From assembly GCF_006094435.1 (NCBI RefSeq), contig NZ_CP034783.1, forward strand, positions 186,001 to 250,000: a stretch of DNA of 64,000 nt, in the 5' to 3' direction. This stretch comes from Pseudomonas sp. MPC6. Lineage in GTDB: Bacteria; Pseudomonadota; Gammaproteobacteria; Pseudomonadales; Pseudomonadaceae. Shown piece by piece: positions 46,451 through 55,593 of the stretch; the stretch's first letter is position 1, and the number at the start of each line of letters is the position of its first letter. Made by a program: the position numbers and the translations under genes. The notes beneath the pieces were generated by a model. The model was not told where the DNA came from and searched no databases. It saw only the letters and a program-made list of their open reading frames with translations.

Positions 46451-47578
46451 TCATTTGCTTTCCGCCTGTTTCAGCTCCAGTACTTCTTTTGGCGTGACCA
46501 TGTCGCCCTTGTTGTTGCCCCAGGCGTTACGTTCATAGGTCACGACCGCCGCGATATCGACTTCCGAGAGCTGCTTGCCGAACGCCGCCATGGCGGTGCC
46601 GGGCTTGCCGTGGAAGACAATGCTCAGGTGATCCTTGATCGGGCCGGTGGCGATTTTCGAGCCTTTGAGTGCCGGGAACATGGGTGGCAGGCCCTGGCCT
46701 TCGGCCTGGTGACAGGCCACGCACGTGGTGTGATAGACCTTGTCGCCGCGCTCCTTGAGCTCGTCGAGGGTCCAATCCTTGCTGGTCAGCTCTTTGAGCT
46801 GCGCGGCCTCAGCCTTGCGTTCGCCCAGCCATTTTTCGTAGTCGGCCTTTTCCTTGACCTCGACCACGATTGGCATGAAGCCATGGTCCTTGCCGCACAG
46901 CTCCGCGCACTGGCCGCGGTAGAGGCCGGGCTTCTCGACCCGGGTCCAGGCTTCGTTGACGAACCCCGGAATCGCATCGCGCTTGACCGCGAAGGCCGGC
47001 ACCCACCAGGAGTGAATGACGTCGGCAGACGTCACCAGGAAGCGCACCTTGGCGCCGATCGGCAGCACCAGTGGCTTGTCGACCTCAAGCAGGTAGTGCT
47101 CGCCCTTGGCTTCCTTGTTGTGGATCTGATCGGCGGGCGTGGCCAGGTTGCTGAAGAACTCGACGTCTTGGCCCAGGTACTTGTAATGCCACTTCCACTG
47201 ATAGCCCGTGACCTGGATATCGATATCCGGCTCGGTGGCGTCGTACATCTTGATCAGGGTTGCGGTCGCCGGGATCGCCATCGCCACCAATATCAGGAAG
47301 GGCACGATGGTCCAGAGGATTTCGACGGTGGTGCTTTCATGAAATTTTGCGGCCACCTGCCCGGTCGAGCGGCGGTGGAGAATCATCGACCAGAACATGG
47401 CGCCGAAGACGATGATGCCGATCACTACACAAATCCAGAAAATGGTCATGTGCAGGTCAAATACTGCGTGACTGATTTCAGTCGCTCCAGGCGCCATATT
47501 TACAGTCCATGCGGCGTGTGCCGGACTGAAAATCGACCACAACAGGAGGCCCATCCAGACATGTGGATGTCGCATCAT
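46451..47578 (-). CDS. coxB: cytochrome c oxidase subunit II fused to a cytochrome c domain (caa3-type)
   Basis: 375 residues. Signal peptide, two helices, then the CuA cupredoxin domain (SADVIHSWWVPAF; RGQCAELCGKDHGFMP). After residue 270 or so a monoheme c domain is fused, with CVACH in VYHTTCVACHQAEGQG and the methionine ligand near the C-terminus. This is the caa3 architecture, also seen in P. aeruginosa CoxB. It takes electrons from soluble cytochrome c and passes them to CoxA. It is the first gene of the operon. Confidence 0.95.
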   Translation of the reverse strand: MMRHPHVWMGLLLWSIFSPAHAAWTVNMAPGATEISHAVFDLHMTIFWICVVIGIIVFGAMFWSMILHRRSTGQVAAKFHESTTVEILWTIVPFLILVAMAIPATATLIKMYDATEPDIDIQVTGYQWKWHYKYLGQDVEFFSNLATPADQIHNKEAKGEHYLLEVDKPLVLPIGAKVRFLVTSADVIHSWWVPAFAVKRDAIPGFVNEAWTRVEKPGLYRGQCAELCGKDHGFMPIVVEVKEKADYEKWLGERKAEAAQLKELTSKDWTLDELKERGDKVYHTTCVACHQAEGQGLPPMFPALKGSKIATGPIKDHLSIVFHGKPGTAMAAFGKQLSEVDIAAVVTYERNAWGNNKGDMVTPKEVLELKQAESK

Positions 47579-47949
47579 TGCGGGTTCCCCTTATCGTTCT
47601 TTTTATCCCGCCGGCTTTCACCTGCGGCAAGGGAGCGGCTTTTTCAGACTACGAACTTGAATCGCCAAGCCTTGCTGCGCGTGCAGTCGGGCGTCATCAG
47701 CTAACTCCATTCCCACCCGAGTATAGACAGCGACTGGCACCTCGCAACGTGGCGGCGTAAATCGTGTGAAACAGCTGGGACTTGCGTTCCAGGGTACGAA
47801 TGGAGAAGGATGCAGACCAGTGGTCACCATTCGATATAACGGAGATGTCTCAAGGATGGAACACTTATGAAGAATGCGTCTTAGCATTGTTCATAAGGCA
47901 GCTAAGTTATGTCTTCCCTATTTCATTGCCTTTGTTTCCTGGAGTTTTC
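47579..47949. other. divergent intergenic region upstream of coxB
   Basis: 371 bases between coxB (minus) and the next plus-strand gene. It should hold both promoters. An AT-rich stretch at about 47880-47940 precedes the plus gene. No operator, RNA or repeat was recognised. Confidence 0.5.
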
Positions 47950-48600
47950 ATGAACACCGCCGCATTGCGCGAGCAGATCCAAAAAGCCCAACAACATGAA
48001 GCCGAAACCGGCCTGCTGACGCGTCAGCTGGAAACCCAACTGCCACACCTTCACTCCGCCATCCAATTGCCGGAGGTCGACGCCAACGGCGTGATGACGC
48101 GTTTTGTGGCCGCGTATATCGAACAAGTACCGGACCTGCTGGATGCAGCCAATGAAGTCGCCAGGGAAGCGGGCATCGAATCACAGATCAAGCCGGTGCT
48201 GAAAATCGCCGAGCAGTTCTTCCTCCAGCCCCCGGCGATCATGGCCGGTCACGTCGGTCTGGATAGCCTGCTGGACGAAGCCTATCTGGCACACCGTCTG
48301 GTCGAAGAGGTCAATGACCTGTACATCAAGCATTTTGGCCAGCCACTGATCCCATTGGACATGACTGTGGCCAACCTGATTGCGCATCATCTGATCGGTG
48401 AGGCATTCGCTAATCAACTGGATGAGGCGGTACATCACGCCGTCGACGAGATGCTCAACGAAGAGAGTTTCGCGCTGGAATCGGTGGAAGCCTACCGCGA
48501 GAAACTCAACAGCCCGGACACCGGTGCTGCGTGGAAACGCTGGCCATGCCTGTCGCGCCAACTGGGCGTGGGCCTGGAGCTGGATCAACCGGCAGCCTGA
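47950..48600 (+). CDS. conserved hypothetical protein next to the cox operon
   Basis: 216 residues from ATG 47950 (GGAG nine bases upstream); the frame is open further upstream without family-like sequence. Soluble, mostly helical and acidic: EQIQKAQQHEAETGLLTRQL, then a region with KIAEQFFLQPP and a histidine-rich IAHHLIGEAF...VHHAV segment. No cysteine pairs, signal peptide or membrane helix. A gene of this type (PA0104) is found beside coxB in P. aeruginosa. Function unknown. Confidence 0.75.
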   Translation: MNTAALREQIQKAQQHEAETGLLTRQLETQLPHLHSAIQLPEVDANGVMTRFVAAYIEQVPDLLDAANEVAREAGIESQIKPVLKIAEQFFLQPPAIMAGHVGLDSLLDEAYLAHRLVEEVNDLYIKHFGQPLIPLDMTVANLIAHHLIGEAFANQLDEAVHHAVDEMLNEESFALESVEAYREKLNSPDTGAAWKRWPCLSRQLGVGLELDQPAA

Positions 48601-48618
48601 CGCAATATCTTCATGCCC

Positions 48619-48720
48619 CTGTAGGAGCGAGCTTGCTCGCGATGGTCGTTAACGATAACGCGTTTTTTACTGGATAAACGCGGCGCTCTTGAATCCATCG
48701 CGAGCAAGCTCGCTCCTACA
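48619..48720. repeat. REPIN (GTAGGAGCGAGCTTGCTCGCGA class)
   Basis: Two inverted copies (TGTAGGAGCGAGCTTGCTCG and its complement) separated by about 50 bases, between convergent genes. Confidence 0.85.
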
Positions 48721-48729
48721 AAGGGCGAT

Positions 48730-50256
48730 TTATGTAGCTGAGCCTACACCGGACGTAGTGCGCAACCGTCCCTCCAGCCTGCGCTTCAACCCCCGCGCCT
48801 CAATCAGCAGTTTCGAGCCCTTGGCCGCATTGGCCCGTCCCCATTCCTCAAGCAACTCCAGACACGAGTGATCGATGTAGCTCAGGTTATTGAGCGGCAC
48901 ATGCACCGTTGCACCCGCGGGAATGGTCCCCAGCACTTGTGTCAGCGCCGGCACCTTGAGAAAGGTGGCTGCACCGGTCAATCGCAATTCCATTTCGCCG
49001 TCCCTTGGCAGGTCGACCAGGCTGATTTTCAGGCGTGATGCCTTCCAGGCAAGCTTGGCCAGGGTCAGGCCGAAGCCGATCAGCACGCCGGTCAGCAAGT
49101 CAGTGAAGATGATTGCCAAGGCAGTCGCCGCATAAGTGAACATCGGCATCCGGCCATAACGGCCCAGACCGCGGAAAGCCTTGAGGTCGACCAGTTTGAA
49201 GCCGGTATAAACCAGAACCCCCGCCAGACTCGCCACCGGAATGCTTTGCAGCACGCTCGACAGCAGCAGCACGAAGGCCAGCAACCACAGGCCATGGAAT
49301 ATCGCTGAAAAACGCGTGGTGGCGCCGGCCTGAACGTTGGCCGAACTGCGCACGATCACACCGGTCATTGGCAGCGCCCCGAGCAGACCGCAGAGCATGT
49401 TGCCGACACCCTGTGCTGATAATTCCCGGTCGAAGTCCGAACGTTGTCCACTGTGCATGCGGTCCACAGCAGCGGCCGACAGCAGGGTTTCGGCGCTGGC
49501 GATGAAGGCCACCGCAAATGCCGCGACCAGCAGCGTGGGATCCGCCAGGTTGAGCAGGTCCGCGGGTTTCAACCAGTCGATGGCTTCTGCAAGGTTGGCC
49601 GGGACTTCAACGCGTTTGACCTGCAGTGCCAGTACCAGGCTGGCTACTGTCGCAAGGCCGACACCGAGCAAGGCACCGGGAACGAAGCGCAGGGAGTGCG
49701 GGCGGAATTTTTCCCACAGGTACATCACGGCAATAGTCGCCAGGCCGAGTACCCCCGCCTGCCATCCAAACGATGGCAACGCCTGGGCCACAGCGGCCGG
49801 AAAGGCTGCCAGGTTATCCAGCCCGGAAGGCTTGGGCACGGCGTCGAGCATCACATGCACCTGTGAGAGCACGATCAACACGCCAATCCCGGCGAGCATG
49901 CCGTAGACCACCGCCGGCGCCGTCACCCGAAACCAGCAACCCAGTTTCAACCGCCCGGCCACCAATTGCAGAAAGCCTGCCAGCAGTAGAATCGGCCCGA
50001 GCATGGCGATTCCATGCTGGCGCACCAGTTCGAACACCAGAACGGCCAAACCTGCCGCCGGACCGCTGACTTGCAATGGCGAACCGGCGAGCCAGCCCAC
50101 CACCAGCCCACCGATGATGCCGGTGATCAAGCCTTTGGCGGGCGGTAGCCCCGAAGCAATGGCGATACCCATGCACAAAGGTAAAGCGACAAGAAACACG
50201 ACCACCGAAGCCAACAGCTCCCGTGGCAGAACAGTTTTTAGTTGCGCTGCACGCAT
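48730..50256 (-). CDS. SulP family anion transporter with STAS domain
   Basis: 508 residues from ATG 50256, which has AGGAGAATCACC upstream; an in-frame start further up adds residues without similarity. About 12 helices with SulP motifs (GLPPAKGLITGIIGGLVVGW; GALPMTGVIVRSSANVQAGA), then a C-terminal STAS domain (GATVHVPLNNLSYIDHSC). SulP proteins carry sulfate or bicarbonate. The gene directly precedes its partner-type neighbour, a carbonic anhydrase on the same strand, which suggests bicarbonate transport. Confidence 0.9.
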   Translation of the reverse strand: MRAAQLKTVLPRELLASVVVFLVALPLCMGIAIASGLPPAKGLITGIIGGLVVGWLAGSPLQVSGPAAGLAVLVFELVRQHGIAMLGPILLLAGFLQLVAGRLKLGCWFRVTAPAVVYGMLAGIGVLIVLSQVHVMLDAVPKPSGLDNLAAFPAAVAQALPSFGWQAGVLGLATIAVMYLWEKFRPHSLRFVPGALLGVGLATVASLVLALQVKRVEVPANLAEAIDWLKPADLLNLADPTLLVAAFAVAFIASAETLLSAAAVDRMHSGQRSDFDRELSAQGVGNMLCGLLGALPMTGVIVRSSANVQAGATTRFSAIFHGLWLLAFVLLLSSVLQSIPVASLAGVLVYTGFKLVDLKAFRGLGRYGRMPMFTYAATALAIIFTDLLTGVLIGFGLTLAKLAWKASRLKISLVDLPRDGEMELRLTGAATFLKVPALTQVLGTIPAGATVHVPLNNLSYIDHSCLELLEEWGRANAAKGSKLLIEARGLKRRLEGRLRTTSGVGSAT

Positions 50257-50340
50257 GGTGATTCTCCTGAAGTTTTTTTCAGGCATGGCAAAGCCAGGCT
50301 GCTCGGTCGGCAACCTCGGCTAAACCATACTTAGGAGGAT

Positions 50341-51072
50341 TTAGAAGCGCGCTTTGGGCGTCGCCACGGGAATTGGATGGCTGCCATCTAGCGGCAGGAA
50401 ACAACCCTGATCGGCGTCGTAAGCCTTGATTTCACTGGTTTCGATGCTGTAGACCCAGCCATGGATAAACAGCTGGCCGTTGGCCATGCGCGAGGCCACC
50501 GACGGATGAGTGCGCAGATGCTGCAACTGAGCGATCACATTCTCCTCGGTGAGGATCTGCATGCTTTCGTTTTCGTCAGCGCAATGACAGTTTTCCTGGA
50601 CCATGGTTTTCGCCACTTCGGCGTGGAGCAACCAGGCTTTGACCGTCGGCATTTTTTCCAGGCTTTGCGGGTTGAGTACCGCACGCATGGCGCCGCAGTC
50701 GGAGTGTCCGCAAATGATGATGTGCTGCACGCCGAGGGCCAGTACCGCGTATTCGATCGCAGTGGAAACACCGCCGTTCATTTGCCCGTACGGTGGAACC
50801 ACATTGCCGACGTTGCGGGTCACGAACAGATCGCCAGGGGCGCTTTGGGTGATCAGCTCGGGAACGATGCGCGAATCGGCGCAGGCAATGAACATCGCCC
50901 TGGGGCTCTGGGCCGTGGCGAGTTTCTTGAACAGTTCTTCCTGCTGTGGAAAAATTTCGTGATGAAAATGCAAAAAGCCGTCAACGATATGCTGCAGCGC
51001 TGCATCGGCGGTTTCCGCCTCCAGTGGGGCTGAAGCCGACGCAGCCAACGGCTGTTTATCCTTGTCACTCAT
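50341..51072 (-). CDS. beta-class carbonic anhydrase
   Basis: 243 residues. Zinc ligands and catalytic dyad: CADSRIVPE (Cys, Asp-Arg) and the His/Cys in CGHSDCGAM. The rest matches bacterial beta-CA (NVGNVVPPYG). It interconverts CO2 and bicarbonate in the cytoplasm. It lies 84 bases upstream of the SulP gene; the pair is conserved as PA0102-PA0103. Confidence 0.93.
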   Translation of the reverse strand: MSDKDKQPLAASASAPLEAETADAALQHIVDGFLHFHHEIFPQQEELFKKLATAQSPRAMFIACADSRIVPELITQSAPGDLFVTRNVGNVVPPYGQMNGGVSTAIEYAVLALGVQHIIICGHSDCGAMRAVLNPQSLEKMPTVKAWLLHAEVAKTMVQENCHCADENESMQILTEENVIAQLQHLRTHPSVASRMANGQLFIHGWVYSIETSEIKAYDADQGCFLPLDGSHPIPVATPKARF

Positions 51073-51319
51073 GATTCATCCTCTTTGGCGGAGTCAGTCA
51101 GGGAATTTTCCCGTTTTATCCGATGTGAAGCCAGTGGCTGTTTAAAAAACATCCAGGTCGAAGCGCCCGACCCGTCAGTCACTCGATGAACAAGGTAGCT
51201 GCCGAAACTTAATTGAAACTGAATGAAACGCTCTAGTACCTGTGTTCCAGGTCACACAAAACGTGACCAGACTCAATATGATGCCTGTTTCGTTCTACTC
51301 AACCATAGATCAATTACCC

Positions 51320-52150
51320 TCAAATCAATGACATCTGACGCCCCGGCGGACAGAAGGCTGTGCAGTCCAGATTAAAACCTTCCCGACGATTGAGCCCCAG
51401 GCGTTTGATGGTTTTGGCAAAGCGTTGCGCCAGCAGGTCGGCAAATGGACCTTCGCCGCGCATCCGGCTGCCAAACCGGCTGTCGTAGAGCTCACCGCCA
51501 CGACTCTGGCGGATCAGGCTCAATACATGGGCCGCACGCTGAGGATAATGGGCCGCCAGCCATTCTTCGAACAGCGGCGCCACTTCCAGGGGCAGGCGCA
51601 GCATCATGTAGGCCGCACTTTGTGCGCCAGCGCCATGGGCTTCGGTGAGCAGGCTTTCGAGTTCGCTGTCGTTGATCATTGGAATCATCGGCGAGCACAG
51701 CACCCCCACCGGGATTCCCGCTTCACGCATCACCCTGATCGCTCGCAATCGGGCCTTGGGCGCAGCCGCGCGGGGTTCGAGGATGCGCTTGAGCTCGTCG
51801 TCCAGGGTGGTCAGGCTGATCATGACGGCCACCAGCCTTTGCTCAGCGAGTTCGGCCAGCAGGTCCAGATCGCGCAGGATCAGCGAGCCTTTGGTAATGA
51901 TGGTCACCGGATGGCGGTAACGCAGCAGTACCTCAAGGGTTTTGCGAGTGATCTTGTGTTCACGCTCGATGGGCTGGTAAGGATCGGTGTTGGAGCCCAG
52001 GTTGATCGGCGCGCATTGATAGCCGCGCCTGGAGAGTTGCTCCTCCAACACCTGCGCGGCGTTGGTCTTGGCGATCAGCTTGGTTTCGAAATCCAGCCCA
52101 GGCGACAGGTCCCAATAGGCATGGCTGGGCCGTGCGTAACAATAAATGCA
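51320..52150 (-). pseudogene. PA0069-like radical SAM protein, C-terminal part (split by element)
   Basis: 276 codons from the attachment core to the stop, beginning with the second and third cysteines of the cluster motif (CIYCYARPSHAYWD). They hold the rest of the radical SAM core (INLGSNTDPYQPIE; TIITKGSLILRD; GVLCSPMIPMINDSE) and the family's C-terminal end. The N-terminal 76 codons, with the first cysteine (GCEHG), are at 57429-57656. Separated from promoter and start, this half should be silent. Upstream codons in the same frame belong to antisense of the recombinase. Joined, the product would be 352 residues. The family's reaction is unassigned. Confidence 0.9.
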
Positions 52151-52160
52151 GCTATAATCT
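52141..52160. other. attL, left junction of the element
   Basis: Host sequence AATAAATG, shared dinucleotide CA (52149-52150), then element sequence GCTATAATCT. The crossover dinucleotide is inferred from the reconstructed target. Confidence 0.7.
52153..52158 (+). promoter_or_regulatory. -10 box of the recombinase gene abutting the attachment core
   Basis: A perfect TATAAT lies three bases inside the element, 34 bases before the recombinase ATG. Its -35 region would fall in host DNA (about 52130-52135, a poor match), so it changes when the element is excised. Confidence 0.45.
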
Positions 52161-52192
52161 GTGACTCGTACCGATACCGAAGGAGAGCCCTG

Positions 52193-53902
52193 ATGACTGG
52201 CGTTTACAGCTACATGAGATGGTCTACAGATCGTCAGGGCGAGAAATCCACAGAGGAGCGCCAGCGTGCAGCTCAGGAGGCGTTCTGCCGACATTACGGC
52301 TTGGTTTTGGTGGAAGAGGTCACGGACGCGGGCATGACCAGCTTTCGCGGTAAAAACGTTCATGAGGGCGAGTTGGGCAAGGTGATCCTCCGTGCCGAGT
52401 CTGGTGATATTCCCAAGGGGTCCATCCTCCTGTTCGAGAACATCGACCGGATGAGCCGGATGGGATTGTCCGATGCACTGACCTTGTTCCTTCGAATTCG
52501 TGAGGTCGGCTTGCAAGTTGGTATCGCCGACAAGCTTCAGCTCATCTCCCCCGGACCCCTCGACCTTGGCAATCTCCTAGGTGTGATCGTAGAGATGCAG
52601 AGGGCAAACGCTGAATCCGTTCGCAAGAGTGATTTCAGCCGGGACGGATGGAAGGCAAACCACACACGGATGGAAGCGGGAGAGGTTGTTACGGACAAGG
52701 TGGCGAACTGGCTCAAGGTTGAACGTGAGGGCGATGAACGCAAGATCGTAGTAATCGAGACTATCGCCAAACAGATTCGAGCGCTGTTCACCCTAGCACT
52801 GCAATACGGACTGTCTGAGACGTGCAGGAGAGTGAACGAGCAATTCGGCTCCAGCTGGAAGATTCACCAGTTGCAATACCTCCTGAAGAATCGTCGCTTG
52901 ATCGGTGAACACACAATCACCAACTTCAGCGAAGCAGCTGGCAAGAATATGCCCACCGATAGGGTGCTCACCGACTATTACCCGCTTGTCGTAGACAAGA
53001 ATCTATTCGCCGAGGTGCAGGCAGTCATTAGCCAGCGGAAACCATTCGCCGGGAGGCAGGATGCTTCCAACTTGAACATCTATCGCGGCCTGGTGAAGTG
53101 CAAGGCTTGCGGCGGGAGTGTCCGTTTCCAGTTCAAGAGTGGGAAGGAATACTTCATGTGTACCAACAGCATGACCAACAGTTGCACAGTGCCAGGAATC
53201 CGAAGTATCCGGGGCGAGCATCTTCGCCGCCTACTGTTCAAGTTCGAGCACTGGACCAATCTAAAGAGCTACTTCATGGCAGGATCAGAAGACCTGAAGA
53301 CACTTCGCCGGGAACGTGACGCTCTCCAGGCATTGATAACTAAGATCACTACGCGGACAGAACAGACGCAACAGCGCCTCATGGACGAAGACGACGAAGA
53401 CAAACAGGAGGTGTTCATTGCCATGCTCACGAAGGCCAAGAAGGATGACCGGGAGGCTAGAACGAAGCTAGCAGCAGCTGACACGCAACTGGCAGAGCTG
53501 GAGGATGCCTTCTCTATAGCAGGGCTGGACGTTGGTGGGCGTGTGGATTGGATGCTCAACGATAGGAGCGAGCCCGCCGCGCTCGAGCGAGCCAGGATCA
53601 ACCGCTACCTGACCAGCATCTTTGCAAAGCTGGTGATCGACTTCGACGCCAGGACCCTCACGACAGTGGTCAAGGACGCGCTCAAGGGCAAGGTGACGGA
53701 GTTACAAGCCAGCATCACCAGTCCGCCAGACAGACGCTTCACGGCACGTACCGGCCCCGTGAGGATTGCAGGAAAGAGTCGGCGTGTGCCGGGTGCGGCG
53801 GGCGAAGTGTTCACGCCGGACGAACTCGACTCATTCAAGTGCGTGCAGTGGAAAGCACCTATACCGCTGTTGTCGCCCGTGGTGAAGAAGCCCTTGCCTT
53901 GA
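52193..53902 (+). CDS. large serine recombinase (element integrase)
   Basis: 569 residues from ATG 52193 with AGGAG eight bases upstream; the frame stays open into the host gene on the left but that is antisense sequence. N-terminal resolvase domain: YSYMRWSTDRQ with catalytic Ser11, and the arginine motif ENIDRMSRMG. A Recombinase domain follows (from about 170; QYGLSETCRRVNEQFG, LLKNRRLIGEHTITN), then a zinc ribbon (CKACGG...CTNSMTNSC), a coiled coil (about 365-440) and a basic tail. Large serine recombinases integrate DNA at a specific attB and need a directionality factor to excise. All key motifs are intact. Confidence 0.93.
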   Translation: MTGVYSYMRWSTDRQGEKSTEERQRAAQEAFCRHYGLVLVEEVTDAGMTSFRGKNVHEGELGKVILRAESGDIPKGSILLFENIDRMSRMGLSDALTLFLRIREVGLQVGIADKLQLISPGPLDLGNLLGVIVEMQRANAESVRKSDFSRDGWKANHTRMEAGEVVTDKVANWLKVEREGDERKIVVIETIAKQIRALFTLALQYGLSETCRRVNEQFGSSWKIHQLQYLLKNRRLIGEHTITNFSEAAGKNMPTDRVLTDYYPLVVDKNLFAEVQAVISQRKPFAGRQDASNLNIYRGLVKCKACGGSVRFQFKSGKEYFMCTNSMTNSCTVPGIRSIRGEHLRRLLFKFEHWTNLKSYFMAGSEDLKTLRRERDALQALITKITTRTEQTQQRLMDEDDEDKQEVFIAMLTKAKKDDREARTKLAAADTQLAELEDAFSIAGLDVGGRVDWMLNDRSEPAALERARINRYLTSIFAKLVIDFDARTLTTVVKDALKGKVTELQASITSPPDRRFTARTGPVRIAGKSRRVPGAAGEVFTPDELDSFKCVQWKAPIPLLSPVVKKPLP

Positions 53903-54204
53903 TTTGCCAATAACCTCTCCGAAACGTCTATGAAACCTATGCACAACCTATGGTTTTTGAACTGTTGCGGAGAGTGATGAATCGTGAGATGCCCGGTTTC
54001 TGGGGCCATAGCTTGACCGGGGCTTGATTGCGATACTGTTTTGAGTTTGCCGCACTACTAATGCATAATTTCGCCAAATTGAGTACAAGATAGGCGGCCC
54101 TCGGTCTCGACATAAGCCAATGCTGGCGCCGCTTCAAGTGTCCATTGGTCTGCTACTTGCGTTGTTCGATCAACCAGCAAGTATAGGAGGAGGACTCCGA
54201 GTGA
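53903..54204. other. non-coding stretch inside the element
   Basis: 302 bases, AT-rich from 54030 to 54090. It should hold the promoter of the cargo genes; AGGAGGAGGA at 54185-54194 is a strong ribosome binding site for the next gene. No RNA or terminator recognised. Confidence 0.45.
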
Positions 54205-54702
54205 GTGTGTTCATCTGTAGAGGGAGATCAGTGTGTGAGTGAAACCAGTGAAGAGAAGACCAAGAGAAAGTATCTGGCAGTATTCCGTTCCTACCAATGG
54301 TCATATCAGCATTCAATCTTCTACGATGATCCTGAACAAAGTCATGCCTTGCTTGATGACATGGTGAAATTCAAACAGGTACTCCGTAGACGGTGCCCTG
54401 ACCAGCCATTCCTTGTCCGTATCCAAGCTCTCAAGTCGGGTTCAAGATCACACCAAGCCTACCTGACCATCTTCACGACCAAGAAAGTCGAAGGTCTGCG
54501 AGAGTTGGCGAACAAAGTCTTCCCCGCGACCATGAACGTCTTGGGCAAGACGCTCTCCGTCGAGAAGCACGATTCGATCGCAAGGGCCATCGAGAAACAG
54601 AAGCCGCAAGACTTGTCCAAAGTTCTCGACAAGGCTGGGATCAATCGGTGGTCTGTCCTCAATAGGTCACAACTCCACCCGCTGCCACCTGCTGGCGCCT
54701 AG
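54205..54702 (+). CDS. unknown cargo protein A
   Basis: 165 residues from GTG 54205 (AGGAGGAGGA about ten bases upstream); GTG 54235, with GGGAG eight bases upstream, is an alternative that gives 155 residues. A 13-codon frame also starts at GTG 54201 from the same ribosome binding site and ends inside the gene. The protein is basic and soluble: KRKYLAVFRSYQWSYQHSIF, FLVRIQALKSGSRSHQAYLTI, and a helical C-terminal part. The middle recalls replication-protein folds but lacks a His-x-His pair. Candidate roles: recombination directionality factor or DNA-binding accessory protein. I do not recognise it. Confidence 0.6.
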   Translation: MCSSVEGDQCVSETSEEKTKRKYLAVFRSYQWSYQHSIFYDDPEQSHALLDDMVKFKQVLRRRCPDQPFLVRIQALKSGSRSHQAYLTIFTTKKVEGLRELANKVFPATMNVLGKTLSVEKHDSIARAIEKQKPQDLSKVLDKAGINRWSVLNRSQLHPLPPAGA

Positions 54703-54719
54703 ATAGGACAATTGCACAA

Positions 54720-55397
54720 ATGGGCTTTTTCTCGTTTTTCAAGCCAAGCCGTCCTCCTTCAGCTGACCTACCAAATTCTGAGGCAGTTCAAGCGTCTTCG
54801 ACTACCGATGAGCTAACAGCGCGACAGGTTTTCACTGATCCGACTCTTCTTGCATCGTGGATCAATGAGCACTACCTCGAGAGCATGCCGCTATCACAGG
54901 ACTATGACCTTCTGCCGAACGCAGAAGCGCGTGCAGACCTGGAGATCAGCGTCGCTCAACGTGATAAATGCCTGCGAGAGTATTCAGTTTTGCGGATATC
55001 AGGCGCTTCCTTGTTCGTGAAGCAACACTACGAGGACGCATTCTGGCTACAGTTCACAGATCAAATTTCTGTGTACTTGTTGAAGCATATCCAAACGGCA
55101 AATTTTGAAACCAGTACGGCTGCTGTTCGAGAGGCTATTGAGCAGTATGTTCTGGCTGGAGACGCGCAAGACCCGGAACTCATTTCTACGAGCTACCTGC
55201 AGCGCGTGTACGACGACAACCCAAACTATATACGGATGAAGGTTGGTGGTTTAGGGATGCTTGCCAACGACGCAATTCTCTCGTCATACGATGTTTTGCG
55301 AGATGCCTATTGCAACGTCATGCACGGCATGTCCTACGAAGCACTCAAATCAATAGATGATGCAAACCAGCAAGCCGAAGGGAGGAGTGAGCAGTAG
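54720..55397 (+). CDS. unknown cargo protein B
   Basis: 225 residues, 17 bases after gene A on the same strand. The N-terminus is MGFFSFFKPSRPPSA, then acidic, mostly helical sequence without membrane helices, signal peptide or cysteine motif (TARQVFTDPTLLASWINEHY; HYEDAFWLQFTDQISVYLLK; MHGMSYEALKS). Composition and codon use are AT-richer than the chromosome around. The tight spacing suggests it works with gene A. I do not recognise the family; defence or maintenance roles are guesses. Confidence 0.6.
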   Translation: MGFFSFFKPSRPPSADLPNSEAVQASSTTDELTARQVFTDPTLLASWINEHYLESMPLSQDYDLLPNAEARADLEISVAQRDKCLREYSVLRISGASLFVKQHYEDAFWLQFTDQISVYLLKHIQTANFETSTAAVREAIEQYVLAGDAQDPELISTSYLQRVYDDNPNYIRMKVGGLGMLANDAILSSYDVLRDAYCNVMHGMSYEALKSIDDANQQAEGRSEQ

Positions 55398-55461
55398 CTC
55401 AGTCAGCTTGTATGAGCTGAACACGCTCATCGTAGGTGAGTCAGGTGCCTTCAACTCTTTA

Positions 55462-55584
55462 TGTATTCAATTGGGTATAGCCTGCTGACCACTGGTCAGA
55501 TGAATACAGTTACGTGGCTTCCACGGTTGTTTTTAGTGCGTTTGAAGCACAGAATGACAATCTCTAGACCCAGATGAATACAGT
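55462..55584. repeat. candidate resolvase binding (res-like) site with repeated octamer
   Basis: CAGATGAATACAGT occurs at 55497-55510 and again at 55571-55584; the inverted core TGTATTCA is at 55462-55469. A 7-bp inverted repeat, CTGACCA-c-TGGTCAG, lies at 55485-55499. All lie just upstream of the resolvase gene, as res sites do. Confidence 0.6.
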
Positions 55585-55593
55585 AGGCCCCAA

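Noticed and set aside
51425..52192. Upstream extension of the large serine recombinase frame by 256 codons
   Set aside because: This part is antisense to the radical SAM gene fragment in host DNA; the ATG at 52193 has its own ribosome binding site and begins the resolvase domain.
52151..52516. In-frame N-terminal extension of the left radical SAM fragment
   Set aside because: It is antisense to the recombinase and replaces the true N-terminus, which is found at 57429-57656.
54205..54702. HUH rolling-circle replication protein
   Set aside because: The strand pattern is only vaguely similar and there is no His-x-His or catalytic tyrosine context.
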